The notes under the pieces are model-generated. The model searched no databases, had not been told where the DNA came from, and saw only the letters and a program-made list of their open reading frames with translations. This document shows, piece after piece, positions 1 through 7,278 of a stretch of DNA of 10,495 nt (position 1 is its first letter; every line of letters starts with the position of its first letter). The position numbers were made by a program, and so were the translations under genes. The stretch is from Sulfurivirga caldicuralii (GTDB lineage: Bacteria > Pseudomonadota > Gammaproteobacteria > Thiomicrospirales > Thiomicrospiraceae), in contig DQVN01000156.1 of NCBI GenBank assembly GCA_015661715.1, positions 1 through 10,495 on the forward strand. The letters run 5' to 3'.

Positions 1-224
1 GTCCGTGCAAGAATGTCCCTATCATAATAAAGCCACAGTGGCACGCCGGCAGGGAGCACTTTACCGGCGCGGCGCAAACGTACCCGCCGCCCCTTCTCTT
101 CCGTCCATACCGCCCCCGCAGTCATCGCCCGTTTTACGGCGCTTTTGGACAGTCCGCTCAAGGCGACTAAGGTGTCCACGACTCTCTCATCCCCCGGCGT
201 TGTGCCATGCCACTGCTGTCTCAT
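1..224 (-). CDS. RluA-type RNA pseudouridine synthase, N-terminal part (cut by left edge)
   Basis: Partial minus-strand gene; only the first ~74 codons are present. The reading frame is open from the start to position 1. The translation contains ERVVDTLVALSGLSKSAVKR followed by AMTAGAVWTEEKGRRVRLRR and then LWLYYDRDILAR. This is the S4-like N-terminal region, ending in the 'LYYDxxxLA' strand, that precedes the catalytic domain in RluA-family pseudouridine synthases, which isomerise specific uridines in rRNA or tRNA. The catalytic domain with its HRLD aspartate lies outside the window, so activity and target cannot be judged. Two in-frame starts exist, ATG at 236-234 and ATG at 224-222. I prefer 224 because GGA lies 7 bases upstream of it, while 236 has no clear ribosome binding site. 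The gene is divergent from ppk1. An S4-domain protein of another kind is possible but less likely. The identification rests on recalled family resemblance. Confidence 0.72.
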   Translation of the reverse strand, partial: MRQQWHGTTPGDERVVDTLVALSGLSKSAVKRAMTAGAVWTEEKGRRVRLRRAGKVLPAGVPLWLYYDRDILAR

Positions 225-236
225 TCTCTTTTCCAT

Positions 237-288
237 TCTTTTATAAGGTTTAGAATACCCGCATACATGCTAAAACGGAAAAAAACTG
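237..288. promoter_or_regulatory. Divergent promoter region between the RluA-type gene and ppk1
   Basis: On the plus strand, TAGAAT at 251-256 matches the sigma-70 -10 consensus at 5 of 6 positions. It would start transcription near 263, giving ppk1 a leader of about 26 bases. The same bases read on the minus strand give TATTCT (257-252), a 4 of 6 match. That would start near 245 and give the divergent gene a leader of about 20 bases if its ATG at 224 is used. No good -35 hexamer is visible for either direction; the best plus-strand candidates (around 228-234) are only T-rich. The ribosome binding site for ppk1 is a modest GGA at 277-279, 9 bases before the ATG. I see no clear Pho box. Promoter assignment is by eye. 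Confidence 0.4.
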
Positions 289-2397
289 ATGCACCCCAGT
301 GAATGTTATATCAACCGAGAATACAGTCTGCTACAGTTCAACCGCCGCGTGCTGGAGCTGGCCCAGGATGCGAACACCCCTTTGCTGGAACGGCTCAAAT
401 TCCTGTGTATTTCTTTCTCCAATATGGATGAGTTTTTCGAGGTGCGCCTGGCCTCCCTGTATGAAATGCTCAATGAAGGCGCACAGGTGCGCACCCAGCC
501 GGATGGACGCACCCCACGGGAAGCCATTGAGCTGTTGACCGAAGCGGCCCACCAGTTGGTCAATGACCAATACGACACCTTCAATCATATGCTGATTCCC
601 GAGCTGGCCCAGGAGGGTATCCGGTTTCTGCGCCGCACCCACTGGAACGAAGCGGAACGCACCTGGGTGCGCGACTACTTCAACGAACATGTGTTGCCCG
701 TACTCAACCCCATCGGACTGGATCCTGCCCACCCCTTTCCCCGGGTGCAGAACAAAAGCCTGCATTTTATTGTCTCGTTAGAAGGGGAAGATGCCTTTGG
801 CCGACGCATCCCCATGGCGGTGGTACCGGTGCCGCGCACCCTGCCCCGGGTGATCAAGATCCCTCCATCGGTGAGTGGCGGCGAACATGATTTCGTGTTT
901 CTTTCCTCGGTTCTGCACGCCCATGTGAGTGCTCTGTTTCCCGGCATGACGGTCACCGGCTGTTATCAATTCCGCGTTACCCGCAACACCAACCTGTTCA
1001 TCGACGAAGAGGAAGTGGACGATCTCATGCAGGCACTGGCTGGAGAACTCTCTACCCGCCAGTATGGTGATGCCATCCGTCTGGAGGTGGCCGACAACTG
1101 CCCGCCTCATCTGGTGGAGTTTCTCTTGACCCGTTTTCATTTAGACGAGCAGTCCCTCTATCAGGTTCATGGGCCGGTCAACCTGCACCGCCTAATGGCC
1201 GTACCGGATATGGTGGACCGTCCTGATCTCAAATTCCCACCCTTCAGCCCCAGCGTGCCTTTAGCCCCCAAACGACGCAAGGTGCTGAGCTTTCTTTCCG
1301 GCAAAAAGGAACCGCGGGACATTTTCGCCCACATTCGCGCCCGGGATATTGTGCTGCACCACCCTTATGAGTCCTTTGCGCCGGTGGTGCGCCTGCTGCA
1401 GGCGGCTGCAAAGGACCCCAAGGTGCTGGCCATCCGCATGACCCTCTATCGCACCGGCGAAGACTCTCCCATTGTGGCCGCCTTAGAACAGGCCGCCCGT
1501 GCCGGTAAAGAAGTCACCGCCGTGGTGGAGCTGCGCGCGCGCTTTGATGAAGACAATAATATCCAACAGGCCCAGCGCCTGCAGGAAGCGGGCGCCCATG
1601 TGGTCTATGGTGTGGTAGGCTACAAGACCCATGCCAAGATGATCCACATTGTGCGTGAAGAGCAGGGCCGACTGGTGCAATATGCCCACTTAGGCACCGG
1701 CAATTATCACCACGTCACCACCCGTTTCTACACCGACTTTGGTTTGCTCACCGCCCATGAAGGGATCTGCGAGGATGTACACCGTATCTTTTTGCAACTG
1801 ACCAGCCTGGGCCGGGCGCCCGATTTGAACTATCTGCTGCAGGCCCCTTTTAGCCTGCATACCGGCTTGCTCGAACGCATTCAGCGAGAAGCGGACAATG
1901 CCCGCGCCGGACACCCGGCGCGCATTGTGGCCAAAATGAACGGTCTGCAGGAAAAACAGGTCATCGATGCCTTGTATGCAGCCTCTCAGTCGGGCGTGGA
2001 AATTGACTTAATCGTGCGCGGCATCTGCTGCCTTCGCCCCGGTGTGCCTGGTCTTTCGGACACTATCCGTGTCCGCTCCATCGTCGGCCGTTTTCTGGAG
2101 CATCACCGCATCTTCTATTTTGAAAATCACGGGGAGCGGCCTGAGCTGTTTATCTCCAGCGCCGACTGGATGCGGCGTAATCTGCTGGGCCGTATCGAAA
2201 CCGCCGTTCCCATTCTTGATCCGGATCACTTTCAACGCCTTTACACGGAGGGCTTGGCCCTGTATCTTCAGGATAACCGTCAAGCCTGGGAACTGCAGCC
2301 GGATGGCCAGTATCAGCGCCTGCAACCGACCACAGACGAGACGCCTTTCAGCGCCCAGCAGTATCTGATTGACCATTACAACACGGCAGAATCATGA
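289..2397 (+). CDS. ppk1: Polyphosphate kinase (PPK1 family)
   Basis: This 702-residue protein has the full length of the PPK1 family. It transfers the terminal phosphate of ATP to growing inorganic polyphosphate, reversibly, through a phosphohistidine. Family landmarks visible in order: the N-terminal domain with SNMDEFFEVR (44-53); the HHPYESFAPVVRLL stretch (357-370); and the first phospholipase-D-like motif in GYKTHAKMIHI (444-454), where H448 corresponds to the autophosphorylated histidine. After these come AHLGTGNYH (466-474), and the second histidine motif FLEHHRIFYFEN (602-613), with H605 in the position of the second conserved histidine. All catalytic landmarks are present, so the enzyme should be active. 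It is first in a co-directional block and its stop overlaps the ppx start as ATGA (2394-2397), which implies translational coupling. The ATG at 289 is chosen because the N terminus fits the family (INREYSLLQFNRRVLELA) and a GGA lies upstream. Confidence 0.97.
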   Translation: MHPSECYINREYSLLQFNRRVLELAQDANTPLLERLKFLCISFSNMDEFFEVRLASLYEMLNEGAQVRTQPDGRTPREAIELLTEAAHQLVNDQYDTFNHMLIPELAQEGIRFLRRTHWNEAERTWVRDYFNEHVLPVLNPIGLDPAHPFPRVQNKSLHFIVSLEGEDAFGRRIPMAVVPVPRTLPRVIKIPPSVSGGEHDFVFLSSVLHAHVSALFPGMTVTGCYQFRVTRNTNLFIDEEEVDDLMQALAGELSTRQYGDAIRLEVADNCPPHLVEFLLTRFHLDEQSLYQVHGPVNLHRLMAVPDMVDRPDLKFPPFSPSVPLAPKRRKVLSFLSGKKEPRDIFAHIRARDIVLHHPYESFAPVVRLLQAAAKDPKVLAIRMTLYRTGEDSPIVAALEQAARAGKEVTAVVELRARFDEDNNIQQAQRLQEAGAHVVYGVVGYKTHAKMIHIVREEQGRLVQYAHLGTGNYHHVTTRFYTDFGLLTAHEGICEDVHRIFLQLTSLGRAPDLNYLLQAPFSLHTGLLERIQREADNARAGHPARIVAKMNGLQEKQVIDALYAASQSGVEIDLIVRGICCLRPGVPGLSDTIRVRSIVGRFLEHHRIFYFENHGERPELFISSADWMRRNLLGRIETAVPILDPDHFQRLYTEGLALYLQDNRQAWELQPDGQYQRLQPTTDETPFSAQQYLIDHYNTAES

Positions 2398-3887
2398 GCA
2401 CCGACAATACCCTATTCGCCGCCATCGACCTGGGCTCCAACAGCTTCCACATCATCATCGCCCGCGAGCTGGGCGGGCGCCTGCAGGTGATCGACCGCCA
2501 CAAGGAGATGGTGCGCATGCGCGCCGGTCTGCAGCCAGATGGCAGCCTGGCGCCGGATGTGCAAGAACGCGCCCTGGCCTGTCTGCGTCGCTTTGGCCAG
2601 TTGATCAGCCACATTCCACCGGAAAACGTGCGTTGCGTGGGCACCAATACCCTACGCAACATGAAACACAGCGCTGCGTTCCTGCAAGCGGCCCGCGAGG
2701 CGCTGGGCCATGACATCCACACCATCTCCGGTCAGGAAGAAGCCCGTCTGATCTATTTAGGGGTGGCCCATGGCCTGCCTCACGCCGATGAACAGCGGCT
2801 GGTCATCGATATCGGCGGAGGAAGCACTGAGTTTATTATTGGTCATCACTACACCCATCAGCACCTGACCAGCACCGAAATGGGCTGCGTCTCTTTCAGC
2901 CAGCAATTTTTCACCGATGGCGTCCTGACGAGCAAACGCTTCAAAAAAGCCACCACCCGCGCACGGCAGATTTTGCGCCCCTATGCGTGGCAACTCAAAC
3001 AGTTGGGTTGGGATGCCGCCTATGGAGCTTCTGGCACCATCAAAGCCCTGGGCGCCATCATTGAAGCCAACGGCTGGGGAGAGCAGATCACCTATCAAGG
3101 CCTGACAAAAATCCGCGATGCTCTCATTGAAACAGGTACGGTGGACAATCTATCCCTTAAAGGACTGAAAGATGAACGTAAACCGGTTATCGCCGGTGGT
3201 CTGGCCGTACTGATAGGGGCATTTGAAGCCCTGCAGATCACCACCCTACAGGTCTCCCCGAACGCCCTGCGGGAAGGGTTGATCTACGATATGCTCGGCC
3301 GCCTGGTGGCTGAAGACGCCCGTGAGGTGAGCATCCGCGCCTTGCAGGCGTGGACGCGGGTGGATCCGGCGCAGGCTGCTCGGGTGGCCAAAACCGCACG
3401 GGTTCTCTACAAACAGGTGCACAACAGCTGGAAACTACATAGTCCGGACTTTGACTATGCGAAGCTGTTGCACTGGGCGGCTGAAGTACATGAATGCGGT
3501 AAGGCTATCAGCCTGAAAAAGTACCGCACCCACAGCGCCTACCTGGTGGAGCAATCCGAACTGGCAGGCTTTTCCCAGCAGGAGAAAGCCATGCTGGCCG
3601 CCATGGTTTACAATCATCGCGGCAAAATCGATCTCAAGCGCTTTGAAGCTTTGATCTCTCCCCACGATAAACGCCTGCGCTATCTGACGCTGCTGTTACG
3701 TCTGGCCGTCGCACTGCATCGAGGCCGCGAACCGGACACACCCGACCCAATGTTGGTGCTGAAAGACAAAAAAACCTTGCAACTCACTTTTGACACGAAC
3801 TGGCTAGCAGCCCATCCTATGACTGTGTTAGATTTGCACACGGAAGCGAAACACCTGCAGGATATTGGCTTTAGTTTGGAATTTTGA
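2394..3887 (+). CDS. ppx: Exopolyphosphatase (Ppx/GppA family)
   Basis: This 497-residue protein belongs to the actin-fold Ppx/GppA phosphatases and removes terminal phosphate from polyphosphate. Visible motifs: phosphate-1 loop AAIDLGSNSFHIIIA (9-23); the catalytic-glutamate segment SGQEEARLIYLGV (112-124); phosphate-2 loop DIGGGSTEF (139-147); and the adenosine-type motif GASGTIKALG (211-220). A helical C-terminal half follows, with an HD-like stretch around HECGKAIS (366-373), YRTHSAYLVEQS (377-388) and YNHRGK (406-411). This two-part layout and length resemble the full-length E. coli enzyme rather than short single-domain forms. GppA (guanosine pentaphosphate phosphatase) is the main alternative, but the ppk1 neighbour and the 4-base ATGA overlap with it favour Ppx. 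No strong ribosome binding site precedes the ATG, consistent with coupling to ppk1 translation. Confidence 0.93.
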   Translation: MSTDNTLFAAIDLGSNSFHIIIARELGGRLQVIDRHKEMVRMRAGLQPDGSLAPDVQERALACLRRFGQLISHIPPENVRCVGTNTLRNMKHSAAFLQAAREALGHDIHTISGQEEARLIYLGVAHGLPHADEQRLVIDIGGGSTEFIIGHHYTHQHLTSTEMGCVSFSQQFFTDGVLTSKRFKKATTRARQILRPYAWQLKQLGWDAAYGASGTIKALGAIIEANGWGEQITYQGLTKIRDALIETGTVDNLSLKGLKDERKPVIAGGLAVLIGAFEALQITTLQVSPNALREGLIYDMLGRLVAEDAREVSIRALQAWTRVDPAQAARVAKTARVLYKQVHNSWKLHSPDFDYAKLLHWAAEVHECGKAISLKKYRTHSAYLVEQSELAGFSQQEKAMLAAMVYNHRGKIDLKRFEALISPHDKRLRYLTLLLRLAVALHRGREPDTPDPMLVLKDKKTLQLTFDTNWLAAHPMTVLDLHTEAKHLQDIGFSLEF

Positions 3888-3889
3888 CC

Positions 3890-6688
3890 ATGCGCATCAC
3901 CCTCAAAGGCCTTCAGATCCTCATTATCTTGGCCACGTTGATACTATTTGCTGAGGTGGGCTATTTTGTCTTTTATGCACAATTTAACCAATACACAGCC
4001 TATACAAAAAGTCAGCACCATCTGAATTTAATGCAAAAGCTCGCCCGCCTCAGCGCCTCTCTTGCAGAAGAAAGGGGATTGCATGCTGTGCAGTCCAGCT
4101 TTATGTATGCCGATTTAGGCTCAGAAAATAACTTGAAGGAGGAGCTAGAAAATGCCCGATGCAATACCGATAAGATACTGTCCGAATTGGAAAATCTTCC
4201 GATAGATACACTTCCCCAAGTTTTACAATCCCAGTGGCATCAACTGTTCAATACACTAACCAACGCGCTCCCTCAATTGCGCCAACAACAGGATAGTGCC
4301 TTTGATGCCTATACCAGGCTGATTCTTCAGCTCATTCTTTTTCAGGAGAGGTTGAAAACCTATCTGGCCACAGCGGCTATTCAACAAACCGCGCAAAAAT
4401 ACATCTATCTACTGAAAACCCGAGAATATGCCGGGCAGGAGCGCGGACTGGTGATGCGTCACCTTCTTTTTAATGAACCCTTTGATACAGAGGATTTCAT
4501 CACCCTGATTGGCCACATTCAACAACAACAAATCCTGCTGAACAACCTACTTGAGAGCGACGCCAGTGCCAAAGCACTTGTCCAACAATTTTTACATTCC
4601 CCTGAACTGAACCTTTTTTATCGCATGCGTAACCAGCTGACTGATCTATTCGATCTGCATTACTATCTCAATGCCATTTTAAGCCAGGTGGGCTATGTCG
4701 GTTTAATTCACCATTACAAAGACCATATCATCCATGGAGGAGATGAACAAATCCACAAAAAAGCCCTGAAAAGTTACCGGCGTACTCTCCACTTTATTCA
4801 GCTTTTACAAGAGAAAATTAATCTCTCTCCCCAGCAGCGTGATGCACTGGACATCCTTAAAAAAACCTTTACTCAATACGCCCAAAACCTGGAGCGGACT
4901 GACCAGCTTCGTGCCCAGGGATTATCACCTGCCGAAATCAACCGGCGACTCAAAGTGGATGACCAGCCAGCAATCGATGCTATTGACCTACTCAGCAGCC
5001 CGCAGCCCCTGATCGCCCCCGAGCGCTGGTGGAATCATGCTACCTTTCGCATTCAAATGCTGAGCAATATGATGACTCAGTTTATCCACCAAGCACAGCA
5101 ACAGATTGCGCAACGGAAACAGGAGAGTTTGGATCAGCTTATTGAGCGCGGCATACTACTCGGCCTTCTGCTGCTATTATTGATACTGATCGCTTTTTAC
5201 AGCATTGGGCGGATGAATAAGCTGCGCCTCCTCGTCGATGCCCTGGATCGCATGGTCGAACAGCGACACTACCATCTGTTGCCCGTGCCAGGACAGGATG
5301 AAGTCGGCCAGCTATCCGCAACATTCAACGCCTTAATCCTGGAGCGTAAACAACATATTAAAGACATTTGGAAACAGTCCAATCTCGACCCCTTAACTGA
5401 GTTGCCCAACCGAACCTATCTGTTTAATCTGCTCAACCATGTCCTCAATGATGCAAAGCGCAATCGGGAAAAAGTGGGCATACTCTTTTTAGACCTGGAT
5501 GGTTTCAAAGCAATCAACGATACCGAGGGGCACCGTGTCGGCGATGAACTGTTAAAAACCATTGCCAAGCGGCTGAAGTCCCTGCTTAGAAAAAATGATA
5601 TTCTGGCCCGTATTGGTGGGGATGAGTTCATCATTGTTTTACCCCGTATGGAAAATTCACAGCAAGCTATAACCGTTGCACAAAAAATTCTTCAGGCCAT
5701 CACCCAACCCATTGCCCTCTCCAGAAACAAGCAAGTGCATATTTCCGGCAGTATCGGTATCGCCCTCTTTCCGGACGATGGCACCGATGCTGACACTCTG
5801 TTAATGCACGCTGATATGGCCATGTACAGGGCTAAAGAGACGGGCAAAAACCGCTATGCCTGTTTTGACGCCTCCTGGCCACAAAAACTGCAGCGGGAAC
5901 AGCAACTGATCCAAACCCTGACCAAAGCTGCGGAAAATAATGCCTTTGCAGAAATAGGCTTTGATGTTTACTATCAACCCATTGTAAACCTGAATACCAA
6001 TCAGACCAGCCATGTGGAGGCCTTGCTACGCTGGCACCATCCCGAGCTGGGTTTTATTTCGCCAGCTGAATTTATCCCCCTGGCTGAACGCAGCAGACTC
6101 ATTATTCCTCTGGGGGATTGGGTCCTGGAGACCGCCCTGCGCCAGGCTCAATCCTGGGATGAGCAACTCCCCCACCCCGTAGGGGTTGCCGTTAACCTCT
6201 CGCCGGTCCAAGCGCGGGATCATTTTGCCCGTATTCAGCACCTGCTGGACCGGCTGAGCACAGAAGGGCTGGATTGCACCCTGCTGGATCTGGAAGTGAC
6301 AGAGAGCCTGCTCATCCAGGAAGACGCAACCCTTATCCAAGCGCTGGAAAGCCTGCGACAGCGCGGGTGCCGATTGTTTCTGGATGACTTCGGCACCGGC
6401 TACTCCTCGCTCAGTTACCTCAAACGCTATCCTTTCGATGTGCTGAAAATCGATCGCAGCTTTATCAACGACCTGATGGATGATGCCCAAGACCGCGAAC
6501 TGGTCCACGCCATTCTCTCTTTGGCTGAAGCACTAAGCATGCAGGTGGTCGCTGAGGGTGTCGAAACAGCTGAGCAACTGGACTATCTGCGCCAGCAAGG
6601 CTGCCACTATGCCCAGGGGTACTACTTAGCATCCCCCATGAACGCCGAAGCGTGTACCCAATGGCTGCGTGAGCACACCCAAGGCTAA
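3890..6688 (+). CDS. Membrane sensor with NIT-like region, HAMP, GGDEF and EAL domains (c-di-GMP turnover)
   Basis: A 932-residue inner-membrane protein predicted to make and/or degrade cyclic di-GMP in response to an extracytoplasmic signal. A first membrane segment (about 8-30) is followed by a ~390-residue periplasmic region. This has NIT-like motifs EERGLH (60-65) and GQERG (182-186), then a second module with GYVGLIHHYK (268-277). A second membrane segment spans about 422-440. HAMP follows (about 441-493, with DEVGQLSATFN at 470-480). The GGDEF domain (about 497-660) has an intact GGDEF (576-580) and an RxxD inhibitory site (567-570) five residues before it. The EAL domain (about 685-930) keeps E710 of EALLR, N769, E802, DDFGTGYSS (832-840), K853, E889/E892 and Q909. 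Both domains therefore look catalytically competent, and net direction cannot be told. The ATG at 3890 is 2 bases after the ppx stop and has GGA 9 bases upstream; a TTG at 3884 is a poorer alternative. The sensor half is visibly lower in G+C than its neighbours. Confidence 0.93.
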   Translation: MRITLKGLQILIILATLILFAEVGYFVFYAQFNQYTAYTKSQHHLNLMQKLARLSASLAEERGLHAVQSSFMYADLGSENNLKEELENARCNTDKILSELENLPIDTLPQVLQSQWHQLFNTLTNALPQLRQQQDSAFDAYTRLILQLILFQERLKTYLATAAIQQTAQKYIYLLKTREYAGQERGLVMRHLLFNEPFDTEDFITLIGHIQQQQILLNNLLESDASAKALVQQFLHSPELNLFYRMRNQLTDLFDLHYYLNAILSQVGYVGLIHHYKDHIIHGGDEQIHKKALKSYRRTLHFIQLLQEKINLSPQQRDALDILKKTFTQYAQNLERTDQLRAQGLSPAEINRRLKVDDQPAIDAIDLLSSPQPLIAPERWWNHATFRIQMLSNMMTQFIHQAQQQIAQRKQESLDQLIERGILLGLLLLLLILIAFYSIGRMNKLRLLVDALDRMVEQRHYHLLPVPGQDEVGQLSATFNALILERKQHIKDIWKQSNLDPLTELPNRTYLFNLLNHVLNDAKRNREKVGILFLDLDGFKAINDTEGHRVGDELLKTIAKRLKSLLRKNDILARIGGDEFIIVLPRMENSQQAITVAQKILQAITQPIALSRNKQVHISGSIGIALFPDDGTDADTLLMHADMAMYRAKETGKNRYACFDASWPQKLQREQQLIQTLTKAAENNAFAEIGFDVYYQPIVNLNTNQTSHVEALLRWHHPELGFISPAEFIPLAERSRLIIPLGDWVLETALRQAQSWDEQLPHPVGVAVNLSPVQARDHFARIQHLLDRLSTEGLDCTLLDLEVTESLLIQEDATLIQALESLRQRGCRLFLDDFGTGYSSLSYLKRYPFDVLKIDRSFINDLMDDAQDRELVHAILSLAEALSMQVVAEGVETAEQLDYLRQQGCHYAQGYYLASPMNAEACTQWLREHTQG

Positions 6689-6697
6689 CCCATCGGC

Positions 6698-6703
6698 TAC
6701 AAT
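6698..6703 (+). promoter_or_regulatory. Candidate -10 element for yqgE
   Basis: TACAAT matches the -10 consensus at 5 of 6 positions, in the 23-base gap between the GGDEF/EAL gene and yqgE. The usual distance to a start site would place transcription initiation near 6710, almost on the yqgE ATG at 6712. No Shine-Dalgarno sequence precedes that ATG. I see no convincing -35 hexamer, which would fall inside the upstream gene around 6675-6680. The element may be chance. Confidence 0.33.
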
Positions 6704-6711
6704 ATACCGCC

Positions 6712-7278
6712 ATGAGCGCACATACTGAATTAGCCCACCACTTTCTTATCGCCATGCCCTCCTTGGATGGCACGCCTTTTGAACGTAGCCTTATCTACAT
6801 GATCGAAGATAGTGCCGAGGGGGCCATGGGGCTGATTGTCAATCGCACAACCCCCTATACCGTGGGTGAGATGCTGGAGAACCTGGACATCCCCATCCTA
6901 CAGCCAGACATCCGCCTGGAAACGCCGGTGCAGGAGGGCGGCCCGGTGGATACTGATCACGGCTTTGTCATCCACAGCCCGGCGGGCAACTGGCGCTCCA
7001 GCATCCTAATGCCGGACAATGTGGCCATGACCGCATCGCTGGATTTGCTGGAGGCCATGGGGCGCGGTGAATTTCCGCAGCACTTCATCATGGCGCTGGG
7101 CTATGCCGGCTGGGCACCCGGACAACTGCAGGAAGAGCTGGCACAGAACAGTTGGTTAACCGCTCCTTACAGTGCCATGGTCATGTTTGACATACCCAAT
7201 GATGAAAAGTGGGAGATGGCCCTCAGCTATCTCGGGGTCAACCCCGAATTTCTCAGCGCCGAGGCGGGCCATGCCTGA
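6712..7278 (+). CDS. yqgE: YqgE/AlgH family protein (UPF0301)
   Basis: This 188-residue protein matches the YqgE/AlgH family along its whole length, from HHFLIAMPSL (9-18) at the N terminus to the terminal AGHA. Conserved family landmarks are GAMGLIVN (37-44), GGPV (76-79), HGFVIHSP (83-90), ALGYAGWAPGQL (128-139) and SWLTAP (147-152). There is no signal peptide or membrane segment, so it is cytoplasmic. The biochemical role of the family is not established; in Pseudomonas, AlgH has been linked to alginate regulation. The ATG at 6712 puts the conserved HHFLIAMP at the expected distance from the N terminus. It has no recognisable ribosome binding site. Its 3' end overlaps ruvX by 8 bases, and the yqgE-ruvX pair is widely conserved in gammaproteobacteria. 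Confidence 0.95.
   Translation: MSAHTELAHHFLIAMPSLDGTPFERSLIYMIEDSAEGAMGLIVNRTTPYTVGEMLENLDIPILQPDIRLETPVQEGGPVDTDHGFVIHSPAGNWRSSILMPDNVAMTASLDLLEAMGRGEFPQHFIMALGYAGWAPGQLQEELAQNSWLTAPYSAMVMFDIPNDEKWEMALSYLGVNPEFLSAEAGHA

Noticed and set aside
5..253. Plus-strand 82-codon frame at the left edge
   Set aside because: Its product is rich in Pro, Arg and Ser with no recognisable motif, and it lies antisense to the RluA-type gene start, which fits a known family.
3884..3889. TTG start for the GGDEF/EAL gene, overlapping ppx by 4 bases
   Set aside because: GGA at 3878-3880 is only 3 bases from the TTG but 9 from the ATG at 3890; the ATG also begins a normal N terminus before the membrane helix. 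The TTG remains possible but less likely.
6689..6711. Terminator between the GGDEF/EAL gene and yqgE
   Set aside because: The gap has only 23 bases and shows no stem-loop followed by a T-run.
7172..7270. Longer ruvX starting inside yqgE
   Set aside because: The added 33 residues are the out-of-frame reading of conserved yqgE sequence and do not belong to the YqgF family.
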